Below are positions 41,031-50,456 of a stretch of DNA of 64,000 nt, piece after piece. Positions within the stretch are counted from its first letter, which is position 1. The number at the start of each line of letters is the position of its first letter. The notes beneath the pieces are model-generated. The model was not told the origin of the DNA. It saw only the letters and a list, made by a program, of their open reading frames with translations, and made no database searches. The DNA comes from Virgibacillus sp. NKC19-3 (GTDB lineage Bacteria > Bacillota > Bacilli > Bacillales > Amphibacillaceae): assembly GCF_019837165.1 (NCBI RefSeq), contig NZ_JAGYHC010000001.1:1240001-1304000 (forward strand), written 5' to 3'. Made by a program: the position numbers and the translations under genes.

Positions 41031-42647
41031 ATGTTTAAAGAAAAATTTGCACGTTGGGATACACTATTTTTGCAATATATAAAGCGTGATTGGAAAAAAA
41101 TGATTTTTTGGGTTCTTGGAATTGGCTTGTTTTCAGGGGCTTTTGTTCCGGCATTTGAAGAAATAGCAAAAGGGCAAGGTTTAATAGGCATGTATGAAAC
41201 GTTGCAAAATCCAGCGATGATATCCATGGTCGGTCCAACGCCAATTGATACAGCAACTGATTACACATTAGGTGCCATGTATGCGCATGAGATGTTATTA
41301 TTCTGCGGTTTGTTTGCGATGATTATGTCTGTCCTGCACGTGGTAGGGCACACACGTAAGGAGGAAGATCTTGGGCTGACGGAGCTTGTACGCTCATTTC
41401 AAATTGGGCGGCAGGCAAACTCGCTCGCGGCAATGGCAGAAGTTATTGTTATTAATGGGTTATTAGCACTGTTTATTAGCGGACTGCTCCAGATTTTTGG
41501 TGGAGATACGATTTCCGTCCAAGGCTCCATTTTATTTGGAACTTCTGTTGGAATAGCCGGTGTGATTGGAGCAGCTATTGGATTGGTGATGGCACAAATG
41601 ATGCCTGCTTCATCCAGTGCGACAGGATCAGCTTTGGGTTTAGTTGGTCTACTTTATATTATTCGTGCTGGAACGGATGTATCAAATGTGGATTTCTCGA
41701 TGTTTAATCCACTTAGCTGGACGTATCTGACTTATCCATTTACGGATAACAACTGGATGCCAATTATTTTCGCTTTGCTTTTCAGTGCAGTAATGGTGAT
41801 CATTGCTTTTGCGCTGGAGGGCAGGCGTGATATGGGCGCAGGTTACCTGCCTGAAAGAGAAGGTAGAGAACATGCGAAACGGTCGTTATTGTCTGTGCGG
41901 GGACTGTTTATCCAATTGAATAAGGGAATCACAATCAGCTGGTTGATTGGTTTTATAGTGATGGGAGCAGCTTATGGATCCATTTATGGGGATATGCAAA
42001 CATTTCTGGAAAGTAATGAGATGATGAGGCAAATGTTTGCGCAATCAGGAGTTTCTATTGAAGCGTCCTTTACTGGAACGATTATGATGGTCATGATGGG
42101 GCTAGTTTCTATTTTGCCGATTGTTATTGTGAATAAGCTTTTTGCTGAAGAAAGTCGATTGCATTTAAGTCAGCTTTACGCCACAAAAGTCACTCGCGGA
42201 CAATTTTACTGGACAACAATTGGTTTAGCTATTGTTGCCGCGTTAATTGGAACGTTACTGGCTGCTGGCGGGCTTGGCGGTACAGCCTTATCCGTTATGG
42301 GGGATGAAGGCACAATGGATATTGCTGATTTTCTTGCAGCCGGCTACAACTTCCTGCCATCGGTTTTATTCTTTACAGGACTTGCAGCTTTAGCGCTTGG
42401 CTGGGCACCAAAGTTGGGTAAAGTAGTCTATGCGTATCTTGGCTATTCTTTTATCTTAAATTACTTTGGCGGTATTTTGGACTTACCGGAATGGTTCTCA
42501 AAAACAGCTATACAAAGCTGGATTCCACAAATGCCGATAGAAAGTTTCGATGCTCCGGTTTTTATTACGATAATGGTAATTAGTATTGCATTTATGATTA
42601 TCGGTTATCTTGGTTATCATAGACGGGATATGATAGAAGGAGCTTAA
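41031..42647 (+). CDS. ABC exporter permease (polyketide/antibiotic exporter type)
   Basis: A 538-residue membrane protein with about twelve hydrophobic segments in two halves, each beginning with a helix of the type LFSGAFVPAFEEIAKG or LIGFIVMGAAYGSIYGDMQTF. This duplicated layout fits the family of putative polyketide-antibiotic exporters (COG3559, TnrB-like). With its ATPase and the divergent TetR gene it probably forms a drug-efflux system; the substrate is not known. Confidence 0.85.
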   Translation: MFKEKFARWDTLFLQYIKRDWKKMIFWVLGIGLFSGAFVPAFEEIAKGQGLIGMYETLQNPAMISMVGPTPIDTATDYTLGAMYAHEMLLFCGLFAMIMSVLHVVGHTRKEEDLGLTELVRSFQIGRQANSLAAMAEVIVINGLLALFISGLLQIFGGDTISVQGSILFGTSVGIAGVIGAAIGLVMAQMMPASSSATGSALGLVGLLYIIRAGTDVSNVDFSMFNPLSWTYLTYPFTDNNWMPIIFALLFSAVMVIIAFALEGRRDMGAGYLPEREGREHAKRSLLSVRGLFIQLNKGITISWLIGFIVMGAAYGSIYGDMQTFLESNEMMRQMFAQSGVSIEASFTGTIMMVMMGLVSILPIVIVNKLFAEESRLHLSQLYATKVTRGQFYWTTIGLAIVAALIGTLLAAGGLGGTALSVMGDEGTMDIADFLAAGYNFLPSVLFFTGLAALALGWAPKLGKVVYAYLGYSFILNYFGGILDLPEWFSKTAIQSWIPQMPIESFDAPVFITIMVISIAFMIIGYLGYHRRDMIEGA

Positions 42648-42681
42648 CTTCAAATAAAAAAGAAATATATGCAAGCTTGAT

Positions 42682-42711
42682 AAGCCAATTTATTTCGAAA
42701 TAAGTTGGCTT
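42682..42711 (+). terminator. Terminator after the ABC exporter
   Basis: AAGCCAATTTATTTC (42682-42696) and GAAATAAGTTGGCTT (42697-42711) are near-perfect inverted arms followed by ATTTTCG. Confidence 0.6.
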
Positions 42712-42947
42712 ATTTTCGTTTGGTTTATAAACTTTCCGTGTATGTGATCTTTATTGTAAAAACACATGGGTCCTTGTTTATGTCAACTTTATACTTCCAA
42801 AGGAATACATGCTAAGGATAACATTGAAAGGAGCTTGCGTACATAATCGCGTTTAAATAAACATGGCAATCTAGTTGATCCAAAGTGCTTAAGCATGGTA
42901 TAAGTGTAAAAGAACATTTTTGCTTACATGTTAACCTAGGCAGATAA

Positions 42948-43166
42948 GAGGCTGGGACAAAACAAAAGTGTTTAATTAAGAAGACGAATGTTATCAAAAT
43001 TAGCGTAGGAAATATGCGGAGACTCCAGCGGGAGGGAAGGCATAGGTGAGACTCCGAAGTGCGATAGCACAAGGGGGCTCACCAGCCGCCCGCGGAAAGC
43101 GAAGTATATTTCCGAAGCGATGTATGTTCGGAATTTATTTGTTAAAAACACTTTTGTCCCAGTTTC
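42948..43166. repeat. MITE-like Bacillaceae repeat, copy 2 (short form)
   Basis: The same ends as copy 1 (GAGGCTGGGACAAAA ... TTTTGTCCCAG) and the core GGAGACTCCAGCGGGAG, but lacking about 65 internal bases. It is followed by ATAAGTGCAACTAAGA, which in copy 1 directly precedes the left end. It occupies part of the 600-base gap 42648-43253; nothing else is seen there beyond the terminator at 42682 and a small AAGCTTGG/CCAAGCTT hairpin near 43201. Confidence 0.85.
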
Positions 43167-43253
43167 TTCCTGTATAAGTGCAACTAAGATTGCCACGCAA
43201 AAGCTTGGGGATAACCAAGCTTTCTAGTATTCCATAATGAGAGGAATTTGAAT

Positions 43254-44198
43254 ATGATAGATAATTTTTGGCGTGCGTTACCACGGCCGTTTTTTATACT
43301 GGCACCAATGGAAGATGTGACGAATGTTGTTTTTCGTCATGTTGTAAGTGCGGCAGCCAGACCTGATGTGTTTTTTACAGAGTTCACAAACTCGGAAAGT
43401 TATTGTCATCCAGAGGGGGTTCACAGCGTGCGGGGGCGTTTGACTTTTACAGCGGATGAGCAACCGATTGTAGCCCATATATGGGGGGATAAACCTGAGT
43501 ATTTTCGGCAAATGAGTATTGGTATGGCGGAGCAAGGGTTTCGCGGGTTGGATATCAATATGGGATGTCCCGTCCCAAATGTGGCTACAAAAGGGAAGGG
43601 ATGTGGCCTAATCCGTCGTCCGGAAGTTGCAGCGGATTTAATACAAGCAGCAAAGGCAGGAGGATTGCCCGTAAGTGTGAAGACACGTCTTGGTTACACG
43701 AGTGTAGACGAATGGTACGACTGGCTGAGGCACCTATTGCAACAAGACATTGTTAATCTTTCTATCCATCTGCGTACGAAAAAGGAAATGAGTAAAGTAG
43801 ATGCACATTGGGAGGTCATCCCGGAAATTAAGAAGCTTCGTGACGAGGTGGCACCCGATACACTATTAACGATCAATGGCGATATTCCGGATCGCCAAAC
43901 TGGTTTGGAGCTCGTTCGCAAGTATGGAGTGGATGGAGTAATGATTGGGCGTGGTATTTTTAATAATCCATTTGCTTTTGAAAAGCAGCCCAAAGAACAT
44001 AGCAGGAAGGAATTGCTTGATCTCTTAAGATTGCAGTTGGATCTTCATGATAAATATTCCGAATTGGAAGCTCGTCCGTTTAAGCCGCTTCGTCGCTTTT
44101 TTAAGATATATGTCCGTGGGTTTCGAGGGGCAAGTGAACTACGAGCGCAATTGATGCATACAAATTCAACAGATGATGTACGTGCATTGCTCGAATAA
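43254..44198 (+). CDS. dus: tRNA-dihydrouridine synthase
   Basis: A 314-residue FMN enzyme. [18 protein letters not shown], the catalytic-cysteine motif [35 protein letters not shown] and [14 protein letters not shown] define the Dus family. It reduces uridine in tRNA. ATG 43254 has GAGAGG nine bases upstream; TTG 43248 is too close. Which of the Bacillus Dus paralogues it corresponds to is not resolved. Confidence 0.92.
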   Translation: MIDNFWRALPRPFFILAPMEDVTNVVFRHVVSAAARPDVFFTEFTNSESYCHPEGVHSVRGRLTFTADEQPIVAHIWGDKPEYFRQMSIGMAEQGFRGLDINMGCPVPNVATKGKGCGLIRRPEVAADLIQAAKAGGLPVSVKTRLGYTSVDEWYDWLRHLLQQDIVNLSIHLRTKKEMSKVDAHWEVIPEIKKLRDEVAPDTLLTINGDIPDRQTGLELVRKYGVDGVMIGRGIFNNPFAFEKQPKEHSRKELLDLLRLQLDLHDKYSELEARPFKPLRRFFKIYVRGFRGASELRAQLMHTNSTDDVRALLE

Positions 44199-44333
44199 CG
44201 TTTGAGTAAAAGACGGATGGGTACGGTAGAAGACCTCTCCATGTAAGGAGAGCGAACGCTTCGTTGTTATTTCAGAGATAGAAATGATTCTATGTATTGT
44301 CACTTTAAGCAGATCATTTCAGGAGGTAATTGT

Positions 44334-44630
44334 ATGAAGGCGGATAAAATTTTGTCCTCTTTATGTTATTTCAGTGTCTTTTTTGCACCATTTTTATTTC
44401 CAATTATTATATTTATTATAGCGTCGGGGAATGTGAGGTATCATGCAGGAAAAGCTTTATGGACACATTTAGTCCCCTATCTTTCTTTTTTTATAGGTGT
44501 GGGAGCCTTGGTATTAAATGCTGGGAACCAAACAACAACGCTGATCATTATTTGCATGTTTACGTTGATCGGGATCTACTACATTATTTTAAATATTGTT
44601 AGGGGAATAAAGGTTTTACTAGAGAGTTAA
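44334..44630 (+). CDS. Small DUF4870-like membrane protein
   Basis: A 98-residue protein with three hydrophobic segments (~7-30, 45-62, 68-90), beginning MKADKILSSLCYFSVFFAPF. The pattern of a short cytoplasmic start, LCYFS/FFAPFLFPIIIF and the RYHAGKALWTHL loop fits DUF4870. Function unknown. The start follows CAGGAGGT by seven bases. Confidence 0.65.
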   Translation: MKADKILSSLCYFSVFFAPFLFPIIIFIIASGNVRYHAGKALWTHLVPYLSFFIGVGALVLNAGNQTTTLIIICMFTLIGIYYIILNIVRGIKVLLES

Positions 44631-44836
44631 ATCACGAAAAAACATCAAATTTAGTTTAAAAACTTCGTATGATGGAACAGAACCAAGGAAATCGTTTGAC
44701 GGATATAAGGAAGAGACATGTATACTTAACTTAAGAAGGTCGAACTCCGATTCACTAAGATACTTAAAAAGTATAAGGCTGGTGAGATTCTAGGAGAGTT
44801 GTTTAAGCAATAAAAAAGGAAAGGATACGATTTAGT

Positions 44837-45877
44837 ATGGTGAATCATCAAGCAAAAGATTTAAAATTATCCATTTTGGATTTGGCGACCATGTATAACG
44901 GGGAATCAGCATGGCAAACATTACAAAATTCTACAGACCTCGTGCAGTTAGCCGATCGTCTTGGATATACTCGTTACTGGTTTGCGGAACATCATAATAC
45001 CAAGTATCAAATGAGCACTTCTCCGGATTTATTAGGTGCTCATGCAGCAGCTGTGTCGAACAACATTCGTATTGGATCTGGCGGAATTATGCTGCCGAAT
45101 CACAGTCCACTTAAGGTAGCAGAGAATTTCTCCATACTCGAAGCTCTGCATCCAGGTCGAATTGATCTTGGAATCGGGCGGGCGCCCGGGACGGATGGCC
45201 TGACAGCATTGGCATTAAGAAGGTCACGAGAAGCAGTGACTACCTATGATTTCCCGGAGCAATTGGATGAATTGCTTTCCTTTTTTTCGCATGCATTTCC
45301 AAATGATCATCCTTTTAAAGAAATCACGCCTTCACCGGATAAGCATTTGATTCCGGACATTTATATGCTTGGATCAAGTAATGGAGGAATGCAGTTCGCT
45401 TCACAGCATGGACTTGGCTTTGTATTTGCAGCTCACATATCTCCCCAATTAGCTGTACCAATGCTGCGAGCTTATCGTGAAAACTTCACACCATCTTCTT
45501 ACATGCCTGAACCGAAAAGCGTGTTATCTATCATTGTCATTGCTGCAGAAACAGATGAAGAAGCTGAATATCTGGCAGGACCGGCAGAATTACAATGGGT
45601 ACGATGGGGGACAGGAGAATTTCAACTGGCTCCTCCAACGCTTGAAGAGGCAAAGGCCCATGAATATACACCTCAGGAGGAAGATGTACGGAGAGAAAAT
45701 AAAGGCCGCTTTGTGATAGGAAGCGTGGAAAAGGTAGAGAAGCAACTTAGGAAACTTGCGGAAGATGCGATGGTCGATGAAATCATGATATTGAACATGT
45801 TGACCGAAAAACACACACGGCACAGGTCTTATGAACTTTTGGCAGATGCGTTTAACCTTTCCCCTTCTAATCAATGA
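44837..45877 (+). CDS. LLM-class flavin-dependent oxidoreductase (MsnO8 type)
   Basis: A 346-residue luciferase-like monooxygenase. LSILDLATMYNGES, RYWFAEHHNTKYQMSTSPDLLGAHAAA, IRIGSGGIMLPNHSPLKVAENF and GRIDLGIGRAPGTDG are the family core. It uses reduced flavin and oxygen; the substrate is unknown. Single gene. Confidence 0.88.
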   Translation: MVNHQAKDLKLSILDLATMYNGESAWQTLQNSTDLVQLADRLGYTRYWFAEHHNTKYQMSTSPDLLGAHAAAVSNNIRIGSGGIMLPNHSPLKVAENFSILEALHPGRIDLGIGRAPGTDGLTALALRRSREAVTTYDFPEQLDELLSFFSHAFPNDHPFKEITPSPDKHLIPDIYMLGSSNGGMQFASQHGLGFVFAAHISPQLAVPMLRAYRENFTPSSYMPEPKSVLSIIVIAAETDEEAEYLAGPAELQWVRWGTGEFQLAPPTLEEAKAHEYTPQEEDVRRENKGRFVIGSVEKVEKQLRKLAEDAMVDEIMILNMLTEKHTRHRSYELLADAFNLSPSNQ

Positions 45878-46010
45878 TGAAAGGGTGAAGAAACGAAAGA
45901 GAGAAGGGTGCGAACCAACCAAATCACCAGAATGCATGCATGTATGAAAATGAGTCTTTGAAATTCTCTGTACTTTGCTTATGAGTTTATGAATGTTGAC
46001 GAAATCTTGG

Positions 46011-46037
46011 TCGAACAGTGTCAGACACTGTTCGCTT
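46011..46037 (+). terminator. Terminator after the LLM oxidoreductase
   Basis: CGAACAGTGTC (46011-46021) pairs with GACACTGTTCG (46023-46033) with almost no loop, followed by CTTTTC. It lies about 60 bases before ctaB. Confidence 0.55.
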
Positions 46038-46097
46038 TTCATATTTCATGATATAATATGGTCTTATAGTGACCTTATGTTTTTAAGGGGGTTAGAA

Positions 46098-47027
46098 ATG
46101 AACAATGAACAAGCAGCTTCCGCGCAGAAGTTGGATAAAGCAATAACATCAAGTAATCACATTATCCGTGATCTTATATCACTTTTGAAATTAAAAGTAC
46201 TCATCGCTAATGTTTTTCCGGTTTTCACCGGTTTCTGGTTAGCTGTTTACTTTACCGGTGGTTCTTTTGCAGCGCAATTGGATACATTTCTGTTAACGGT
46301 AATTGGAAGTACATTAATCATTGCAGGTGCACTTCTTTTTAATAATTGGTATGAGGTTGACCTTGATAAAGAAATGAAACGCACGCAAACACGTCCTACT
46401 GTAACTGGGAATTTTTCTCTACAGGCTGTATTCAAAATGGCAGCAGCATCTACAGGAATTGGGTTCATCCTAATGTTGTTTACAACGTTAGAAGCAGCGT
46501 TATATGCTGTGCTTGGATGGTTTGTCTATGTCGTATTATATACCCTATGGTCGAAACGAAAATATACACTCAATACGGTAATCGGTAGTTTATCGGGAGC
46601 ATTTACACCTTTAATCGGATGGGCAGCAATAGATTCTGCTTTTCATATTGTACCAATGGTCTTGTTTCTTGTGTTGTTTATATGGCAAATACCACACACG
46701 TTTGCGATTGCAATCAAAAGACATGATGAATACAAAGCTGCAGGGGTACCGATGTTACCGGTTGTACATGGTTTTGCGTTTACCAAGCGGCAGATTGTTG
46801 TCTATGTTGCATGTTTACTTCCATTACCGCTGTTTTTAGCGACATTTGGCACAACCTTTATCGTACTGGCAACGTTGCTTAATGCTGGATTTTTATATTT
46901 AGCTATACGTGGATTTTTCACAAAAGATAATCGCAAATGGGCTCAAACAATTTTTATATACTCATTAAGCTATTTATTCGTTTTATTTCTGATAATGATT
47001 ATCGCTACGTTACCTGTGTTTACTTAG
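46098..47027 (+). CDS. ctaB: Protohaem IX farnesyltransferase CtaB
   Basis: A 310-residue UbiA-family prenyltransferase with about nine transmembrane helices. The prenyl-diphosphate motif NNWYEVDLDKEMKRTQTRP and the second Asp-rich region KRHDEYKAAGVPMLP are present. It makes haem O for cytochrome oxidases. ATG 46098 has AAGGGGG upstream; the frame is open further 5' but without a ribosome site. It is not next to ctaA or cta oxidase genes in this window. Confidence 0.93.
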   Translation: MNNEQAASAQKLDKAITSSNHIIRDLISLLKLKVLIANVFPVFTGFWLAVYFTGGSFAAQLDTFLLTVIGSTLIIAGALLFNNWYEVDLDKEMKRTQTRPTVTGNFSLQAVFKMAAASTGIGFILMLFTTLEAALYAVLGWFVYVVLYTLWSKRKYTLNTVIGSLSGAFTPLIGWAAIDSAFHIVPMVLFLVLFIWQIPHTFAIAIKRHDEYKAAGVPMLPVVHGFAFTKRQIVVYVACLLPLPLFLATFGTTFIVLATLLNAGFLYLAIRGFFTKDNRKWAQTIFIYSLSYLFVLFLIMIIATLPVFT

Positions 47028-47066
47028 TAATACCGTAAGAAAAACAATTCCAATGGAGGTATTTTG

Positions 47067-47348
47067 ATGGTTATGATAAATAAAGGGGAAAATAAGTTTT
47101 ATGTGGGAGACGATATAAAAGATCCATTGGCTGAGATTACGTTTATAGAAAATGGGGATAACCGGCTTGTCATTGATCATACTTATGTATCGGATGAGCT
47201 TCGTAGACAAGGTATTGCGGGAGAGTTAGTGGGAAAAGTAGTGATGCGCGCAAGAGAAAAAGGGAAAAAAATTCTGCCTTTATGCCCGTATGCCAAAAGT
47301 AAACTGGAAAAAACACCGGAATATCATGATATACTGGAGAATCAGTAA
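47067..47348 (+). CDS. Small GNAT-like acetyltransferase (YjdJ type)
   Basis: A 93-residue protein. The acetyl-CoA binding loop HTYVSDELRRQGIAGELVGKVVMRAREKGKKILPLCPYA is the signature of the short COG2388 / GNAT_2 group. Substrate unknown. ATG 47067 is six bases after GGAGGT; TTG 47064 is in frame. Confidence 0.85.
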   Translation: MVMINKGENKFYVGDDIKDPLAEITFIENGDNRLVIDHTYVSDELRRQGIAGELVGKVVMRAREKGKKILPLCPYAKSKLEKTPEYHDILENQ

Positions 47349-47360
47349 AAGAGATATAAT

Positions 47361-47399
47361 AATCAGGACCTCTCTTGTGGGAGAGGTCCTGATTTTTTG
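47361..47399 (+). terminator. Terminator after the GNAT gene
   Basis: AATCAGGACCTCTC and GAGAGGTCCTGATT form a perfect 14-bp stem with a six-base loop, followed by TTTTT. Confidence 0.93.
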
Positions 47400-47759
47400 T
47401 ATTGGTGGGATAGTATAATAGGGATATGGCTGAGTTACGATGGCTAAAGGCTATCTAATCTGCCTTCCTCCCGTCAGACGTGGTCTGTCCCGAATTGGTA
47501 CGGCGCCCCCCTGCTTTAGAAAGTTTCCTTCCGAACTGACACTTATCTTTCCCGATTTGAAATTCGTTATTTTATTACGCACGAGATCTACATTGAAAGA
47601 TTTTCGTATTAGTGCTTAACTGATATAATGTTTACATGCTATTTTTTAACAATCCAATAACTACTACGGAAGATAATGATGTAAAAGATGAGGATTAGAT
47701 TTTTCGACATTGGTTAAAGTAAACCTACCTATTATTTTAAGAACTAGAGGAGATCATTT
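47400..47759. other. Intergenic region without a recognised feature
   Basis: About 360 bases with no coding frame. A GC-richer stretch at ~47450-47540 (CTTCCTCCCGTC...GGTACGGCGCCCCCC) stands out and may be a decayed repeat element, but I could not match it to the other repeats of the window. Confidence 0.4.
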
Positions 47760-48650
47760 ATGTCTAATAGAAAAGAAGGAGACTCATTCGTTTATACGGT
47801 TAAGGAGCAAACAGAACTGTTGCCTTTTTTGCGGGAGGTAATGTCCAATCGCAGCCGAAATTCAGTGAAGTCTATACTCACCCGTGGCCAGGTTACGGTT
47901 GATGACCATATAGAAACAAAACATAATTATGCCCTTTACCCAGGGCAGACTATTACCATTTTAAAAAACAAGGCGGCAATAAAAGAAAGTGCATTAACAG
48001 GGATGTCGATTTTATACGAGGATGACGATATCATTGTTATTAATAAAGAGGCTGGCTTGCTTTCTATTGCTACTGAAAAGGAGAAGAAGCAAACGGCACA
48101 CCATCAATTGATGGACTATGTTCGTCGTGAAGATGCCCAAAACCGGATTTTTGTGGTACATCGGCTTGATAAGGATACCTCAGGTGTTATGATGTTTGCG
48201 AAAAAGGAGCAAGTGAAGCAGATGCTGCAAGAGGACTGGAAGGAAACTGTTAGCGAACGGACTTACGCGGCGTTAGTGGAAGGGGAAATGGAAAAGAAAA
48301 AGGGATATGTTTCCTCATGGATAAAGGAAAGCAAAACCCATTTAATGTATTCCAGCCCAATGAAAAATGACGGACAACATGCCATTACCCATTATAAAGT
48401 TATTCAATCCAATAAAGATTTTTCATTACTGGAAATTAAGCTCGAAACAGGGCGGAAAAATCAAATTCGTGTACATATGCAAGATCTTGGCAATCCAGTT
48501 GTCGGTGATAAAAAATATGGATCTAAACAAAATACCATTAGACGACTTGGCCTCCATGCAACGGTGTTGGCTTTTCGGCATCCAACTACAGGTGAATTAT
48601 TGCGATTTGAAGCGGATGTTCCGAAATCTTTTTTGGTTAAATCTAGGTGA
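47760..48650 (+). CDS. RluA-family pseudouridine synthase
   Basis: A 296-residue rRNA or tRNA pseudouridine synthase. An S4-like N-terminus (SVKSILTRGQVTVDD) precedes the catalytic HRLDKDTSGVMMFAK with the essential Asp, then ERTYAALVEG, LETGRKNQIRVHM and LGNPVVGDKKYGS. Ribosome site AGAGGAG. The exact RNA target cannot be assigned. Confidence 0.92.
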   Translation: MSNRKEGDSFVYTVKEQTELLPFLREVMSNRSRNSVKSILTRGQVTVDDHIETKHNYALYPGQTITILKNKAAIKESALTGMSILYEDDDIIVINKEAGLLSIATEKEKKQTAHHQLMDYVRREDAQNRIFVVHRLDKDTSGVMMFAKKEQVKQMLQEDWKETVSERTYAALVEGEMEKKKGYVSSWIKESKTHLMYSSPMKNDGQHAITHYKVIQSNKDFSLLEIKLETGRKNQIRVHMQDLGNPVVGDKKYGSKQNTIRRLGLHATVLAFRHPTTGELLRFEADVPKSFLVKSR

Positions 48651-48732
48651 TGTTGAAGTTATTAACCTTGTCTATGATGCATAAACGGCAATACCAATGA
48701 ACGTCGCATATAGTTTAGAATGGGGGATTAAC

Positions 48733-49399
48733 ATGAACGTCAGGATGGAAATAGCCTATCAAACACCCAAAGGGACAGAAACATTCTTCACTTCAGACCA
48801 AATGCGAGCGCCAAAAGCATTATTAATCGCGGAGGATATAGAAAGAACCGGTCGCATGAAACGTATACAATTTATCGATAGTAGGGAAACCACATGGAAT
48901 TTCAAGGAATTAAAAAAACAGATGGAGGAAATAAAAACAGAAATACATAACGTGACGATTTTCTTTGATGGCGGCTTTGATTTGGAAACAAGAAATTCCG
49001 GGCTAGGCTTTGCGATCTACTATGAACAGCATGATAAATCATTTCGATTGCGAAAAAATGCATTGGTTGAGGAACTCTATACAAACAATGAAGCAGAATA
49101 CGCTGCGTTGCATCTTGCATTAAAAGAATTAGAATTGCTTGGCGTCCATCATTTACCCGTTACTTTGATTGGTGATTCTCAAGTTGTCATCAATCAGTTA
49201 ACAGCGGAATGGCCTTGTTATGAGGAAGAATTAGCAAAATGGGCGGATCGTATTGAGAATACAATTGATCAGTTGGGAAGAACCAACATATGAACTCATT
49301 TCTCGAAAAAAGAACCGGGAAGCAGATCACCTCGCTTCCCAGGCGCTACATGAAATTGAAATAGTGAGCACGAAAGAAATTGATCCTGAAAGAGAGTAA
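48733..49399 (+). pseudogene. RNase H family gene (YpeP-like), frameshifted
   Basis: The first frame (ATG 48733 to stop 49293) has the N-terminal YpeP region, then the RNase H core VTIFFDGGFD, YTNNEAEYAALHLAL and VTLIGDSQVVINQL with the first three acidic residues. The normal continuation (WEEPTYELISRKKNREADHLASQAL), holding the last catalytic Asp, is in another frame and ends at 49399. The break is at the TTGGGA near 49273; a two-base loss from TTGTGGG would explain it. RNase H homologues act on RNA-DNA hybrids; activity here is doubtful. Confidence 0.85.
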
Positions 49400-49400
49400 A

Positions 49401-49466
49401 CATACTAGGATGAATGGGAAAGGTCATCGACGAACATTTTTCCCCATTAATCCTAGTATGTTTTTT
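49401..49466 (+). terminator. Strong terminator before the padR operon
   Basis: CATACTAGGAT (49401-49411) and ATCCTAGTATG (49450-49460) are perfect arms, with ATGGGGAA pairing inside as well, followed by TTTTTT. Confidence 0.9.
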
Positions 49467-49492
49467 ATGGATTTAATTTTTTATATAGTACC

Positions 49493-49551
49493 TTGCAATA
49501 AACAATAGTTAGTTGTATAGTATTAATTAAGGTACTGTTTAATAAACAGTA
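49493..49551 (+). promoter_or_regulatory. padR operon promoter with palindromic operator
   Basis: TTGCAA (49493-49498) and TATAGT (49516-49521) are 17 bases apart. Directly downstream, TACTGTTTA-A-TAAACAGTA (49533-49551) is a perfect 19-base palindrome, placed to block initiation. PadR binding for autoregulation is the natural inference. Confidence 0.65.
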
Positions 49552-49579
49552 GTGTAAATGAAATGAGGTGTGATTGATC

Positions 49580-49903
49580 TTGAACATACAATTCAAAAAA
49601 GGTGTATTAGAACTATGTGTTCTGGCACTTTTGGATAAACAAGATCGGTACGGTTATGAACTTGTACAGAAAATTTCTGATCGGATTGCCATATCTGAAG
49701 GCTCTGTATATCCGCTACTTCGAAGGCTGAAAACAGAAGAATACTTCACGACATATTTACAGGAATCCAAGGAAGGCCCTTCGCGTAAATATTACAGGTT
49801 GACAGATAAAGGAAGGGATTATCTTCAAAAACTAATCAAGGAATGGCAACAATTTTCGATTGGTGTGAATGAATTAATAAAGGAAGGTGTTCGTGGTGAA
49901 TGA
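49580..49903 (+). CDS. PadR-family transcriptional regulator
   Basis: A 107-residue winged-helix regulator. [32 protein letters not shown] and [20 protein letters not shown]...[17 protein letters not shown] are classic PadR. TTG 49580 is nine bases after GAGGTG; TTG 49574 is too close. It is the first of three overlapping genes with DUF1700 and DUF4097 proteins. Confidence 0.93.
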   Translation: MNIQFKKGVLELCVLALLDKQDRYGYELVQKISDRIAISEGSVYPLLRRLKTEEYFTTYLQESKEGPSRKYYRLTDKGRDYLQKLIKEWQQFSIGVNELIKEGVRGE

Positions 49904-50456
49904 AGAGCAGTTCTTAAAAAAGATGGACGTAGCATTAAAAAAATTACCTGATGCAGAACGACTGGATATGTTAAACGATTTCCGGGAGCATTTTGCCATC
50001 GGGAAAGAAGAAGGAAAGACTGAGGAGGAGATTGCCAATAATTTGGGAACGCCTAATCAAATTGCAAAAGAATTATTGGCCACCTATTATTTGGAGAAAG
50101 TCGACGACGTTTCCACAACAGGTAATATTCTACGAGCCGTATGGGCCGTCATTGGGTTAGGATTCTTCAATTTAGTCATTGTGCTTGGACCATTTATAGC
50201 ACTGGTAGTCGTCTTACTTACAGGCTGGGTGTCTGCAGTCGCATTCATTGCCACTCCATTAATGGTTGTCGCTAATTTGGCCATTTATCCGGATTCATTT
50301 CAGTACTTTGATTTATTTTTCTCGATCGCACTTGCGGGTCTCGGTTTATTGCTAGCAATTGGAATGGTGTATGCAACTCGTTTTATTTCTACTGGATTTG
50401 TGCGTTATTTGAATTACAATGTGAAACTTGTGAAGGGTGGTTTGAAGCATGGGTAA
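49896..50456 (+). CDS. DUF1700 membrane protein
   Basis: A 186-residue protein. The cytoplasmic N-terminus ([35 protein letters not shown]) and [12 protein letters not shown] are the DUF1700/HAAS hallmarks, followed by three or four transmembrane helices. HAAS domains are known to work with PadR regulators. GTG 49896 (MNEEQ) overlaps the padR end by eight bases. Confidence 0.88.
   Translation: MNEEQFLKKMDVALKKLPDAERLDMLNDFREHFAIGKEEGKTEEEIANNLGTPNQIAKELLATYYLEKVDDVSTTGNILRAVWAVIGLGFFNLVIVLGPFIALVVVLLTGWVSAVAFIATPLMVVANLAIYPDSFQYFDLFFSIALAGLGLLLAIGMVYATRFISTGFVRYLNYNVKLVKGGLKHG

Noticed and set aside
47400-47759. A possible small RNA or T-box before the pseudouridine synthase
   Set aside because: No T-box sequence, antiterminator or terminator is visible, and no promoter-terminator pair could be defined.
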